The position numbers and the translations under genes were made by a program. This document shows, in pieces, positions 1 to 8,785 of a DNA stretch of 64,000 bases (its first letter is position 1; each line of letters begins with the position of its first letter). The notes beneath the pieces are model-generated. The model saw nothing but the letters and a program-made list of their open reading frames with translations, searched no databases and was not told where the DNA came from. This DNA is from Chitinophaga sp. XS-30 (GTDB taxonomy: Bacteria; Bacteroidota; Bacteroidia; Chitinophagales; Chitinophagaceae), in contig NZ_CP043006.1 of the NCBI RefSeq assembly GCF_008086345.1, positions 4,772,032-4,836,031 of the forward strand. Reading direction: 5' to 3'.

Positions 1-297
1 GCCTATACCCGCAACGGCCACATCAAATCCGGCAAAGTGATCACCGATTATTTCCTGGAGAAAGGTGATTATTTCAAGCTGGACAACCTTACCCTGGGCT
101 GGTCTCCCAAACTGCATGTAAAGGAGATCAAAAATCTGCGCCTTTACGGCAGCGTACGGAATGTATTTACGTTCACCGGGTATTCCGGGCTGGACCCTAC
201 CGTTGTTGGCGTTACGGGGCTTACGCCGGGTTACGGGGACCTGGGGGTGTACCCCATCACCCGTACGTTCACTTTTGGCGCTCAGGTAACATTCTAA
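1..297 (+). CDS. SusC/RagA TonB-dependent receptor, C-terminal fragment (cut by window start)
   Basis: Only the last 98 codons are in the window; the frame is open from base 1 and stops with TAA at 295-297. The sequence shows the usual end of a SusC/RagA outer-membrane receptor: a DYFKLDNLTLGW-type segment, a stretch ending in VRNVFTFTGYSGLDPTV, and a final strand TRTFTFGAQVTF ending in an aromatic residue, as expected of an outer-membrane barrel signal. The next gene is a SusD lipoprotein starting 22 bases downstream, the normal order for a glycan or oligomer import pair. The substrate cannot be read from this fragment. Confidence 0.93.
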   Translation, partial: AYTRNGHIKSGKVITDYFLEKGDYFKLDNLTLGWSPKLHVKEIKNLRLYGSVRNVFTFTGYSGLDPTVVGVTGLTPGYGDLGVYPITRTFTFGAQVTF

Positions 298-319
298 CAT
301 GAACTTTAAATTATCCGAC

Positions 320-2008
320 ATGAACATAAAGACACTATGCAGCTTCCTGCTGTTATCGATATTCGCCGCTACGTCCTGCACCGATCTTGAAGAGGAGCCT
401 TTTGACGTAGCGCCTGCAGACCAGTATTACACCAGTAAAAAAGCGGTCACCGCGGCACTTTTACGCCCTTATGAGCATGCGCACTGGTGCGGATGGGACG
501 GCGACCGCTGGCTGATCTCCGAACTGACGGCAGACCAGTTCGTATGGACCCAGAAAGGCAAACACGGTTACGATGGCGGCGACTGGGTTCGCCTTCATGG
601 CCATACCTGGACGCCGGACGACAACCATATCAACGGCGGATGGGTTGGCCCTTACCAGGGTATCGCGCAATGCAACGTGATCATGAAAGACCTGGCTTCT
701 CTCGACTACTCCCTGTTCGACATGACGGAAGCGGACCAGGCCCGGCATGTAGCCGAGCTGCGTGTGCTCCGTGCCTGGTTCTACCTTTTCCTGATCGATT
801 ACTTCCGCGAAGTGCCGATCTACAAGGAACCGCAGACCATCGAAGCCCAGTCTACCCCGCAGGAAGTTTTCACCTACATCGAAACAGAGCTGAAAGAAGC
901 ATTGCCCGCACTTTCTAAAAACGGAGGCGTGGGAAGATGGGACCAGGGAGGCGCCGCCGCATTGCTGGTCCGCCTCTACCTGAATGCGGAAAAATGGATC
1001 GGCACGCCAAAATATACGGAATGCGCTACCGTTGCGCAGGACATCATAGACGGGGATTACGGCACCTATTCCATCGACACGGATTACCGCGGCCCCTTCC
1101 GATCCGGTATAAAAGACTACCGCTCCCCGGAAAACATCTTCGAGTTCCCCCATGCGAAGAACCTTTATGAATTCGGCTGGATGTACAACGCCACCATGCA
1201 TTACCAGTCCCGCTACTCGCTGGACAATGACTGGGGTTCCTGGAACGGCGTCCACCTCACGCCTTCCCGCGATGAGAATGGCGCGCTGTACACCTACAAG
1301 CTCGGCATGCCCTACGAGCGGTATGCAGCTGCAGACAAAAGGAAACAGCCCTTCCGCACCACATCCAAGAACGCGGATTACGAAGGTTTCTTCCTGATCG
1401 GGCAGCAGTATGAATTCAACAGGGCCAATGGTTTCGGTTTCGACAGCTCCCGGCCCGTGAACGGAACGGAGGAATACAATGGCCGGCCGCTGGCTTTTGT
1501 GGACCAGGTGGCCAGGTTCTCCGAAAGACCCGGCGGGCGCTGGAACGAAGGTTCCCATGTGATCACCGGGGAAGAAAACTCGGGCGTAAGGCTGCTGAAG
1601 TTCCCCTGGCTCCCCATGTCGCAACAGTTCTTCCAGTTCAATTCCGCCACCGAGATCCGCCTTGCGGAGATCTACTACTCCCTGGCGGAATGCAGATACC
1701 GTGCGGGCGATGTACCCGGTGCAGCGGCGCTGCTGGATGCCGTGCGCAGCCGGAACTTCGACCCGGCAGACTGGCCTGCCAACAGCTACGTGCAGAATAT
1801 TGCCCGGCTGACAGATGACGAATTCGTAGATGAGCTGGGACGGGAGTTTATCGGTGAACGCCACCGCAGGACCGACCTGGTACGCTGGAACAGGTTTGGC
1901 AACGAATGGTGGGATAAACCGGCGGATAGCCGGGACAGAAGTGTTTTCCCTATTCCGTCAAGAGCACTGAACTCCAATCCACTGCTAAAGCCGAACGGGT
2001 TTGAGTAA
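320..2008 (+). CDS. SusD/RagB family outer-membrane lipoprotein
   Basis: This is the surface lipoprotein partner of the receptor that ends just upstream. From the chosen ATG at 320 the protein starts MNIKTLCSFLLLS and has a lipobox-like FAATSC, so it should be lipidated and shown on the outer membrane. An in-frame ATG at 299 is possible but only adds seven polar residues before the signal peptide. The N-terminal region has the SusD helix pattern (VAELRVLRAWFYLFLIDYFREVPIY) and the C-terminal part has the typical LAEIYYSLAECRYRAGD and FIGERHRRTDLVRWNRF segments. It is about 562 residues, normal for the family. These proteins bind substrate and act as a lid on SusC; the ligand is unknown. Confidence 0.93.
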   Translation: MNIKTLCSFLLLSIFAATSCTDLEEEPFDVAPADQYYTSKKAVTAALLRPYEHAHWCGWDGDRWLISELTADQFVWTQKGKHGYDGGDWVRLHGHTWTPDDNHINGGWVGPYQGIAQCNVIMKDLASLDYSLFDMTEADQARHVAELRVLRAWFYLFLIDYFREVPIYKEPQTIEAQSTPQEVFTYIETELKEALPALSKNGGVGRWDQGGAAALLVRLYLNAEKWIGTPKYTECATVAQDIIDGDYGTYSIDTDYRGPFRSGIKDYRSPENIFEFPHAKNLYEFGWMYNATMHYQSRYSLDNDWGSWNGVHLTPSRDENGALYTYKLGMPYERYAAADKRKQPFRTTSKNADYEGFFLIGQQYEFNRANGFGFDSSRPVNGTEEYNGRPLAFVDQVARFSERPGGRWNEGSHVITGEENSGVRLLKFPWLPMSQQFFQFNSATEIRLAEIYYSLAECRYRAGDVPGAAALLDAVRSRNFDPADWPANSYVQNIARLTDDEFVDELGREFIGERHRRTDLVRWNRFGNEWWDKPADSRDRSVFPIPSRALNSNPLLKPNGFE

Positions 2009-2036
2009 TCAGTTCATGATGCATGAGAGAGGGGCT

Positions 2037-2064
2037 GGCCGGTTGAGCCGGCCTCTTTTCTTTT
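2037..2064 (+). terminator. Probable intrinsic terminator after the first SusCD pair
   Basis: A GC-rich inverted repeat, GGCCGG at 2037-2042 against CCGGCC at 2048-2053 with a five-base loop, is followed by the pyrimidine-rich tract TCTTTTCTTTTC. It lies 28 bases after the SusD stop and points along the plus strand. Confidence 0.6.
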
Positions 2065-2103
2065 CAGCATGATTTTTGCGAAATGATCATAAACAATAAC
2101 GAT

Positions 2104-2400
2104 ATGGCAACCTTTGCCGAAATGATCAACAGCGAAAGACCCGTACTGGTGGATTTCTTCGCAACATGGTGTGGCCCCTGCAAAACGATGGAGCCGATCC
2201 TTAAGGACCTGAAAACCAGCCTGGGGGAAGCTGCGACCATTATCAAGGTGGATGTGGACAAAAACCCCGCAGCGGCGATGGCCTACCAGGTGCAGGGCGT
2301 GCCTACGCTCATCCTGTTCAAACAAGGGAAAGCGCTATGGCGGCAGTCAGGCGTTGTACCGGCCAGGGAACTGGAACAGGTGATCCGCACGCATTCCTGA
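2104..2400 (+). CDS. trxA: Thioredoxin
   Basis: A small single-domain thioredoxin with the active-site motif WCGPC at residues 22-26 (counting from the ATG at 2104), the following K and M, and the cis-proline segment GVPTLILF. It should reduce protein disulfides in the cytoplasm, as there is no signal peptide. I prefer the ATG at 2104 because the protein then starts MATFAEMI, as in close family members, and because a GATTTTTG element resembling the Bacteroidota -7 box sits near 2070-2077; the upstream in-frame ATG at 2083 adds seven residues. It stands alone after the SusD gene and is probably transcribed from its own promoter. Confidence 0.93.
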   Translation: MATFAEMINSERPVLVDFFATWCGPCKTMEPILKDLKTSLGEAATIIKVDVDKNPAAAMAYQVQGVPTLILFKQGKALWRQSGVVPARELEQVIRTHS

Positions 2401-2533
2401 CCTTCAGCTTGCACGGAGATAGTTGTTAACCACCATCATGATTATTTTCCCGAATCTCTCAAAAGGGGGCTGATTTGTGATGCTCTGTGTCTTAAAAGGC
2501 CCCACCAAGGCTCCATCAGCCGCTCGTGTCAGG

Positions 2534-2620
2534 TAGATAAAGTACCTATAAGGTACTATTCAAGTACTGTTAAGATACCTATAAAGCATATCTACATAGC
2601 AGTACTTTATCTATGCTTTA
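2534..2620. repeat. AT-rich cluster of interleaved inverted repeats
   Basis: The gene-free stretch 2401-2736 holds a compact block of inverted repeats. TAGATAAAGTAC at 2534-2545 is the exact reverse complement of 2602-2613. AGTACCT at 2541-2547 pairs with AGGTACT at 2551-2557 across three bases. TAAAGCATA at 2582-2590 pairs with TATGCTTTA at 2612-2620. The arms overlap, so alternative folds compete. I see no reading frame here. It could be a structured RNA, a protein-binding region or the remains of a small mobile element. Confidence 0.6.
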
Positions 2621-2677
2621 GCAGTAAAATAACAGCAGGTCTGATATTCTTTAACCTGTTCCCATTGTCCTGTAAAC

Positions 2678-2709
2678 AGCAAAGCCTCGTCCGCAGACGA
2701 GGCTTTGCT
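2678..2709 (-). terminator. Strong hairpin, probable (possibly bidirectional) terminator
   Basis: A perfect 14-base-pair stem (2678-2691 with 2696-2709) closes a four-base loop. It lies 27 bases beyond the stop of the minus-strand flavin oxidoreductase and also downstream of the plus-strand thioredoxin, so it may serve both. No long T tract follows on either strand, so its efficiency is uncertain. Confidence 0.6.
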
Positions 2710-2736
2710 GTTCGCCGGCGGCGTACCGGCGGCCTA

Positions 2737-3774
2737 TTACCTGCCCCCCAGGGCTTCCTTCACCGCAGGCGCTACCTTTGTGCCGAACAGTTCAATGGCT
2801 TTCAGCACTTTGGCATGATCGATATATCCCTTGATGAGCTGGCCGAGGAAACGGGTGTGCCTGAACAGGCCGTGCTGATAGATGATCTTGTCCGTAACCT
2901 CCTGCACGTTGCCAACGAACAGGGGGCCTTCGGGCAGGCGCATGATCTCGAACTGATCGCGGGTGATGGGCGACCATCCTCTTTCCTTCCCTACACGGTT
3001 CATCAGTTTTTCGTACGAGGGATAAAACTCGTCTGCGGCCTGATCTGAATTTTCTGCGATATGGAACTGGGAGTTGATGCCGAGCTGCAGTGCTGCGGGG
3101 TCATGCCCGGCTTCCTGTGCAGATTTCCGGTATAATCCGATGAAGGGTACGTATTGGTCTGGGCGGCCGCCCAGGATGGCGATCATCATGGGGAGGTTGA
3201 GCTTACCGGCCCTGACGGCGGAGGCTGTTGTGCCACCAACGGCTTGCCAGATGGGCAGTGAGGCTTGCAGGGGCCTGGGGTAGATGCCTTTCCCGAAGAT
3301 CGGCGGGCGGAATTTCCCTTTCCAGGTGATCACCTCCTGCCGGTTGATCTGCATCAGCAGTTCCAGCTTCTCTACGAACAACTCATCATAATCCTGCAGG
3401 CTGTATCCGAACAGGGGAAAAGATTCGGTAAAGGAACCCCTTCCGGCCATGATCTCCGCACGGCCACCGGACACCAGGTCCAGCGTAGCAAAATCCTGGA
3501 ATACCCGTACCGGGTCGGCTGAGCTTAATACCGTCACGGAGCTGGACAGCCGGATATGCTTCGTTACGGCAGCTACGGCTGCCAGCGCTACTTCAGGCGC
3601 AGAGACGATAAAATCCGGGCGGTGATGCTCACCCAATGCATATACGTCAAGCCCCGCGCTGTCCGCCATCTTCGCTTCCGCGATAAGTTCCTGCATGCTG
3701 CGGTGGGATTCCGCGGCCCCGCCGGATACACCCTCCGGCCTTACTTCACCGAAGCTGCTGATACCTAATTCCAT
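2737..3774 (-). CDS. LLM-class (bacterial luciferase-like) flavin-dependent oxidoreductase
   Basis: A 345-residue protein of the luciferase-like monooxygenase fold. Visible family features are the N-terminal ELGISSFGE strand, the LGEHHRPDF segment around residues 47-55, the IRLSSSVTVLSSADPVRVFQDFATLDLVS stretch around 73-101 split by SSADP, and AEIMAGRGSF with the glycine-rich FMN phosphate contact. Such enzymes use reduced flavin to oxygenate or reduce small molecules; the substrate is not predictable. It has no signal peptide, so it is cytoplasmic. It is transcribed away from the UvrA-like gene's end region and ends before a strong hairpin. F420-dependent relatives share the fold, but FMN is more likely in this phylum. 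Confidence 0.88.
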   Translation of the reverse strand: MELGISSFGEVRPEGVSGGAAESHRSMQELIAEAKMADSAGLDVYALGEHHRPDFIVSAPEVALAAVAAVTKHIRLSSSVTVLSSADPVRVFQDFATLDLVSGGRAEIMAGRGSFTESFPLFGYSLQDYDELFVEKLELLMQINRQEVITWKGKFRPPIFGKGIYPRPLQASLPIWQAVGGTTASAVRAGKLNLPMMIAILGGRPDQYVPFIGLYRKSAQEAGHDPAALQLGINSQFHIAENSDQAADEFYPSYEKLMNRVGKERGWSPITRDQFEIMRLPEGPLFVGNVQEVTDKIIYQHGLFRHTRFLGQLIKGYIDHAKVLKAIELFGTKVAPAVKEALGGR

Positions 3775-3936
3775 GTTGCTGTATTTGTTGCAACAGCGAA
3801 TTTACGACAAACCAACTCAGTGCGTGCCTTTATGCACCAGTTCTTCCACAACGGCGCCGTGCTCCCGCAATACACGACAAGATGCATCGAAATACGCGGG
3901 AACAATCAGCCCGGGTTCTTAAACGGCTTACCGGCA

Positions 3937-6210
3937 CTACGCTAATGCCTCTCCTCCGGAATGCTCCTGCAGGTATTTTCCGGTGAGCGAACCTTCAGCC
4001 TGCAGTATATCCCGCGGCGTGCCTTCGAAAACGATCCTTCCACCTTCTTTGCCGCCGCCCGGCCCCAGGTCTATGATCCAGTCCGCATGCCGGATCACGT
4101 CTGTATTATGTTCGATGACGATGACGGTATTGCCCAGGTCCACCAGCCGGTCCATGATCTCCAGGAGATGCCCGGTATCCGAGAGGTGCAGGCCGGTCGT
4201 GGGCTCATCCATGACATAGATGCTGCCGCGTTTGTGCAGTTCCCCGGCCAGTTTGATGCGCTGGCATTCCCCTCCGGAAAGTGTGCTCAGCGGTTGGCCG
4301 AGGGTGAGATAGTCCAGCCCCACATCATACATGGCTTTGAGTTTCTGCTGCACTTCCTTCCGCCGGAAGAACGCCAGCGCCTGTTCCACGGTCATTTCCA
4401 GCACTTCCGTGATGTTCTTGCCCTGGAAGGCGTATTGCAGCACTTCCTCGCTGAAGCGCCGGCCATCACATATCTCGCAGGTGGTGCGGATCGGTTCCAG
4501 GAAAGCCAGGTCGGTAAGGATAAAGCCCAGCCCCTGGCAACCGGGGCAGGCGCCTTTGGAGTTAAAGCTGAACAGCGATGCACTCACATTGTTGGCCTTG
4601 CCGAAAAGCTGGCGGATATCGTCCATGATGCCTGTATAGGTGGCGGGGTTGGAGCGGATGGAAGTGCCCACGGCCGATTGGTCTATCACCACCGCTTCGG
4701 GATGCTGCGAGAGAAAGACCTTGTTGATCAGCGAGCTTTTGCCGGAACCGGCTACGCCGGTGATGGCGGTCAGCACCCCGGTGGGGATGTCCACGGAAAC
4801 GTCCTGCAGGTTATGTATGCTGGCATGGCGGATAGCGAGTGCGCCGGTGCGCTGCCGCACCGAGGGTTTGATCTTTACCTGCTGATGAAGGGATTTTCCG
4901 GTGAGGGTCCCCGAGGCCAGCAATCCCTTGTAATCCCCCTGGTACACCACCTCTCCCCCATTGCTGCCGGCCTTCGGCCCGATGTCCACAATATGGTCCG
5001 CAATACGGATAACATCGGGATCATGCTCTACAACAAGGATGGTATTGCCTTTATCCCTTAGTTTGACGAGCAGTTCATTCAACCGGTGCACATCCCTGGG
5101 ATGCAGGCCGATGCTGGGTTCATCGAAGATGTAGATGATGTCGGCGAGACTGCTGTTGAGGTGTTTCACCATTTTGATCCGTTGGGATTCCCCGCCGGAG
5201 AGCGTGGCGGTCTCCCTGTCCAGGCTCAGGTAGCCCAGGCCGATGTCTACCAGGTGCTGGAGGCGGGTGGCCAGGGTGGCGACCATCGGCGCGGCTACCG
5301 GGTCCGTTATCTGCCTGACTATTCCGGTGAGGGCGGAAACTTCCATGGCGGACATTTCCGCGATGTTGAGACCATTGATCCGGCAGCTCAGTGCCGCCTC
5401 GTTCAACCGTGCGCCCCGGCACTGCGGGCATTGCCCCATTTTCAGGAACTGCTCGGCCTTTTTCCGCGTCCGGTCAGACATTTCCGCACTGTCTTTCTGT
5501 ATATACAACCGGTTGAATTTATCTATCAACCCCTCAAATTTTGCATTGACCGGCACATTGTTATCCAGCACGGCCTCAAAAGAGCCTTTGCCGTACAGCA
5601 ATGTCTGCCATTCCGCTTCCGAGTAATCCTCCAATTTCCTGTCGTTATCCAGCAGGCCGGAGTACACATAGCTTTTCCAGTACCAGGTGCCTACGGCAAA
5701 AATCGGGAAGAGGATTGCGCCCTCATTCAGGGATTTCGACTTGTCCAGGAACCTGTCCAGGTCCAGTTCAATCTTTTTCCCTACCCCCATGCATTCCTGG
5801 CACATGCCGGCGGGATCGTTGAAGGAAAATGCATTGGAATACCCGGCGAAAGGCTGTCCGATCCGGGAGAACAGCAGGCGCAGCACGGCGGAGATATCGG
5901 TAATGGTGCCCATGGTGGAGCGGGAATTGCCGCCCAGGCGTTTCTGGTCTATTACAATGGCCGTGGAAAGATGCCCGATCTCGTCCGCATCCGGTTGACT
6001 GATGCGGGGCAGGCGGTTGCGGATAAACATGCTGAAGGTCTCGTTCAGCTGCCTTTGCGCTTCCGCACCGATGGTATCGAATACGATAGATGACTTCCCT
6101 GAGCCGGATACGCCGGTGAAAATGCTGATCCTGCGTTTGGGGATATCCAGCGAAATGTTCTTTAGGTTGTTTTCCCGGGCGCCCCGGATCCTGATATATT
6201 CCTGCAGCAT
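3937..6210 (-). CDS. Short UvrA-type excinuclease ABC ATPase (UvrA2/DrrC-like)
   Basis: A 757-residue tandem ABC ATPase of the UvrA family, much shorter than canonical UvrA (about 940). Both halves are present: Walker A GVSGSGKS at residues 33-40 and a second GVAGSGKS near 480-490; signatures LSGGESQRIK and LSGGECQRIK; Walker B segments IFDEPSIGLHP and VMDEPTTGLHLSD. Cysteine pairs that would bind zinc occur at C137/C140, in CPQCRG and in CPGCQG plus CEIC. The missing length suggests loss of the UvrB-interaction region, as in the short UvrA paralogues linked to DNA-binding antibiotic tolerance in other bacteria. It is a single gene with no neighbouring uvrB or uvrC. Repair versus drug tolerance cannot be settled from sequence. 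Confidence 0.9.
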   Translation of the reverse strand: MLQEYIRIRGARENNLKNISLDIPKRRISIFTGVSGSGKSSIVFDTIGAEAQRQLNETFSMFIRNRLPRISQPDADEIGHLSTAIVIDQKRLGGNSRSTMGTITDISAVLRLLFSRIGQPFAGYSNAFSFNDPAGMCQECMGVGKKIELDLDRFLDKSKSLNEGAILFPIFAVGTWYWKSYVYSGLLDNDRKLEDYSEAEWQTLLYGKGSFEAVLDNNVPVNAKFEGLIDKFNRLYIQKDSAEMSDRTRKKAEQFLKMGQCPQCRGARLNEAALSCRINGLNIAEMSAMEVSALTGIVRQITDPVAAPMVATLATRLQHLVDIGLGYLSLDRETATLSGGESQRIKMVKHLNSSLADIIYIFDEPSIGLHPRDVHRLNELLVKLRDKGNTILVVEHDPDVIRIADHIVDIGPKAGSNGGEVVYQGDYKGLLASGTLTGKSLHQQVKIKPSVRQRTGALAIRHASIHNLQDVSVDIPTGVLTAITGVAGSGKSSLINKVFLSQHPEAVVIDQSAVGTSIRSNPATYTGIMDDIRQLFGKANNVSASLFSFNSKGACPGCQGLGFILTDLAFLEPIRTTCEICDGRRFSEEVLQYAFQGKNITEVLEMTVEQALAFFRRKEVQQKLKAMYDVGLDYLTLGQPLSTLSGGECQRIKLAGELHKRGSIYVMDEPTTGLHLSDTGHLLEIMDRLVDLGNTVIVIEHNTDVIRHADWIIDLGPGGGKEGGRIVFEGTPRDILQAEGSLTGKYLQEHSGGEALA

Positions 6211-6336
6211 AATGAAAAGATTTGCTGCAATTTCATAAGACCGGGCGGTTCAGCCTACGGCGAAACGGATTTTGATCAATGCGGAACGGATCAATTTTAC
6301 CCGAACGGCCGCATGACCGCCGGTGGCGCAAAAAGG

Positions 6337-6370
6337 AAAAGGGTTGTTGCCGGGAAGCAACAACCCCTTT
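6337..6370 (-). terminator. Intrinsic terminator of the sigma/FecR/SusCD operon
   Basis: GGGTTGTTGC (6341-6350) pairs with GCAACAACCC (6357-6366) over a six-base loop, and three further A-T pairs lie beyond one mismatch. On the minus strand the stem is followed by CCTTTTCCTTTTT, an adequate T tract. It lies about 107 bases past the stop of the PKD-like gene, the last gene of the operon. Confidence 0.72.
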
Positions 6371-6476
6371 CTTACATATCAAACATCACCGCTGGCTGCG
6401 AAGCGCTTTTTACTCCGCATTCCCCAGGCGGTATTGGCTCAACGTATCAAATCGGGAACATGGGATATTTGTCAGT

Positions 6477-7904
6477 CTAATTATCTCTTGCCAGGATGTC
6501 CACCACCTCTCCGGGGAACCCGTCTATCTGCTTCGTGATCACCCCGTTGTTACCGGTGCTGATATTCAGGTAGTACAGGCTGCCTTCGGTACCGGCCATC
6601 AGCAGGTCGCCATTGTTCAGCACTTTCAGCATGGTCACATCTTTGCCGTTGAAATTGGCATCCAGCGGCCTGATCTCTTCACTTAAAGGATTGTAGCGGT
6701 AGATCTTGTCTCCTGAAGAAAAGAAGAATACCTGTATGGGCGAGCTGGCCCATTTGGTATCAGGGGTGAGCAGCGATGCTCCGGCAAATTCCCGCTTCGC
6801 CAGCGCACGGAAGATACGCTGCCCGGCGTTGAGCCTTACAGCAAACCGCAGCTCTATCTTTTTGCCCATGCTGTCGCAATAAGCATACAGGTTATCATCG
6901 CTGAAGCGGTCCATGTGGATCAGGTCCATCTTCAGGTCCTTCGGATTGAAAGCCGTATCCGGTACGGGCACGTTATATCCGGAGGTATCGAAATAAGTAT
7001 TGCCCAGGAAACGGATGAACTGTTTCCTGTTCTTTTCAAATCCCAGGAAATAAGTGTCGTACGGATTTTCGAAAGAATTGTAGAGCACACGCGGATGCAG
7101 GCTGTAGTTGCCATCTATCGGCACACCCCAGAAGCCGTAATATGGCCAGAACGGCGCGGTTTCGGTGGTACCGCGGTACAGTTTGCCATTGAAAATACCT
7201 GTTGTCACGCCGTCGAGCATATTCAGCATGCTGCCTACTTCAATGGTTGCGGGAGGATCATAGAAATTTTCTTTCAGGTATTTGGAACGCTGGAGGGTAT
7301 TGGCATCCAGCTGCACAGCGCCGCTGCCGTTGCCGCTGTAGGTGAGCCAGTAAAAATTGAGCTGGTTCATATAGAACTGATGGCGGATGGGCACCAGCTG
7401 CATGGCGCCGCCCGGCAATGCTTCTTCGTTGATGGCGCTGTAGATATCCGGTTGCACGGAGTCGTCCGGCTTAACGAACGAAAGCTTTGAATGAGCGCCG
7501 TCATTGCTCAATACGAGCGTTCCCCGGGTGAATTCCGTTTGACCTTTGATGACAAATTCATAAAAATAACGCTGTCCGGTGTTATTGTCCTGCACCCTGA
7601 GCAACACGTTATACCGGTTGGCGGCAAGGCCGAACACGATCCGCAGTTCTCTCCCTTCATAATCGAGGGACATCGCTCTCTCCGGCACGGCTATCTCCCA
7701 GAAGCAGGAGTAGTCGTTTTTCCCGCTTTTCAATTCAACGGTCGGGCTGATGATAAGGCTGTCTCCCACGATGGCTATATATGCCGTGTCCAGGTTGGTA
7801 ACCACCGGGTCCGGTATGTCGATGTAGTCGTAATTGCCTTTATCCCTGGCACATGCGGCCAGGAGCAGAAGACTTCCCAATATATATAACAGATAATTTT
7901 TCAT
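6477..7904 (-). CDS. PKD-like family lipoprotein of the SusCD operon
   Basis: A 475-residue lipoprotein: MKNYLLYILGSLLLLAAC gives a clear lipobox with the cysteine at residue 18. The start of the mature protein (DKGNYDYIDIPDP followed by an immunoglobulin/PKD-like stretch with LIISPTVELKSG) matches the PKD-like proteins that Bacteroidota carry as the fourth gene after SusC, SusD and a DUF4843 protein. The C-terminal two thirds have repeating strand segments (KIYRYNPLSEEIRPLDANFNGKD, GSLYYLNISTG) that suggest a beta-propeller. It probably sits on the cell surface and helps capture the operon's ligand; no catalytic motif is recognisable. It is the last gene, 36 bases after the DUF4843 gene and before a terminator. 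Confidence 0.82.
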   Translation of the reverse strand: MKNYLLYILGSLLLLAACARDKGNYDYIDIPDPVVTNLDTAYIAIVGDSLIISPTVELKSGKNDYSCFWEIAVPERAMSLDYEGRELRIVFGLAANRYNVLLRVQDNNTGQRYFYEFVIKGQTEFTRGTLVLSNDGAHSKLSFVKPDDSVQPDIYSAINEEALPGGAMQLVPIRHQFYMNQLNFYWLTYSGNGSGAVQLDANTLQRSKYLKENFYDPPATIEVGSMLNMLDGVTTGIFNGKLYRGTTETAPFWPYYGFWGVPIDGNYSLHPRVLYNSFENPYDTYFLGFEKNRKQFIRFLGNTYFDTSGYNVPVPDTAFNPKDLKMDLIHMDRFSDDNLYAYCDSMGKKIELRFAVRLNAGQRIFRALAKREFAGASLLTPDTKWASSPIQVFFFSSGDKIYRYNPLSEEIRPLDANFNGKDVTMLKVLNNGDLLMAGTEGSLYYLNISTGNNGVITKQIDGFPGEVVDILARDN

Positions 7905-7940
7905 CCGTTTGCGTTTAGTTTTTAGTGGCCGAATATTGAT

Positions 7941-8780
7941 TTATATAATGCGGTTGCCATTCTCGTCCATGAAATAGTACTTGTTATCCGCAGGATTCAG
8001 CTCCAGCGGGTAGGTCTTATCAGGATTGGAGATGCTGAAAAACTCATATTTGCCCGTTCCGTCCTGCGCAATCGTATATCCTTTCCCCGGATTGGCGGCT
8101 ACCCATGCAAAAGGATCGTTCAGGAAGCTGCGGAACGTGCGGGAATAGAACAAGGCCATCGGCACCACCTCTCCGGATGGAGTGGCCGGCATTTCGGTTG
8201 TACCGGAGGTACGGATGAACAGCTCATGCTTTACACGGGAGTAAGCTCCCAGTTCGCCGGCCCACACATTCCACCACACTGGCTGCTCCAGGCGGTTGGA
8301 GAAGATCACTTTAGCCGTATCGTAGCTATGGTTGGTCACGGCAAAATCTGCCGTTGAGGCCAGGCGGAATTTGATGCGCACGGACTGTTCCAGCAGCAGG
8401 GCATCCGTTCCGTAGAGGATCACCGGTACTTTTACCTGCCCTGAATCGGCGGGCATGATATATTCCGGCTCCAGCGCCTTGTAATGCACACCGGCTACCG
8501 CGGTGGTGGAGGTATCTATCACGGTGATCCGGAACGCTCTGTCCACACTCTTTCGCATACCCGTGATCCGCACCGGCAGATACACCGTATCGGTCCCTTT
8601 CTCCGGATAGAGCGCGAAGGAATAGCCGATGCTGTCTATCCGCTCATTTTCATTCTCCGGATCATTAAAATCGAAGTATATATTGTCAGGGGAAGTATAT
8701 ACCTGTTCAACTGCTTTCTCGCAGGCGCTAAAGCAAACAAGTCCGAATACTCCTGTTATCAGTATTTTTTTCATCGACAT
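7941..8780 (-). CDS. DUF4843 domain-containing lipoprotein
   Basis: A 279-residue lipoprotein (MSMKKILITGVFGLVCFSAC, lipobox cysteine at residue 20) of the DUF4843 type found between SusD and a PKD-like protein in Bacteroidota operons. Family-like features are the early DNIYFDFND stretch, VYLPVRITGMRKSVDRAFRITV, the AGVHYKALEPEYIMPADSGQ segment resembling a Calx-beta-like sandwich, and VKVPVILYGTD. A start at the second methionine (8774) is equally plausible. It sits five bases after the SusD stop and 36 before the PKD gene, so it is certainly co-transcribed. Its role is unknown; a surface substrate-binding or structural part of the receptor complex is the usual inference. Confidence 0.85.
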   Translation of the reverse strand: MSMKKILITGVFGLVCFSACEKAVEQVYTSPDNIYFDFNDPENENERIDSIGYSFALYPEKGTDTVYLPVRITGMRKSVDRAFRITVIDTSTTAVAGVHYKALEPEYIMPADSGQVKVPVILYGTDALLLEQSVRIKFRLASTADFAVTNHSYDTAKVIFSNRLEQPVWWNVWAGELGAYSRVKHELFIRTSGTTEMPATPSGEVVPMALFYSRTFRSFLNDPFAWVAANPGKGYTIAQDGTGKYEFFSISNPDKTYPLELNPADNKYYFMDENGNRII

Positions 8781-8785
8781 GTTTT

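Noticed and set aside
461-1864. 467-codon frame on the minus strand opposite the first SusD gene
   Set aside because: It is antisense to a clear SusD gene; the translation lacks any family feature and is rich in V, G, R and H, as expected for the complement of a GC-rich gene.
3961-6093. Long plus-strand frames (366 and 335 codons) opposite the UvrA-like gene
   Set aside because: They are shadows of a gene with unmistakable ABC motifs on the other strand.
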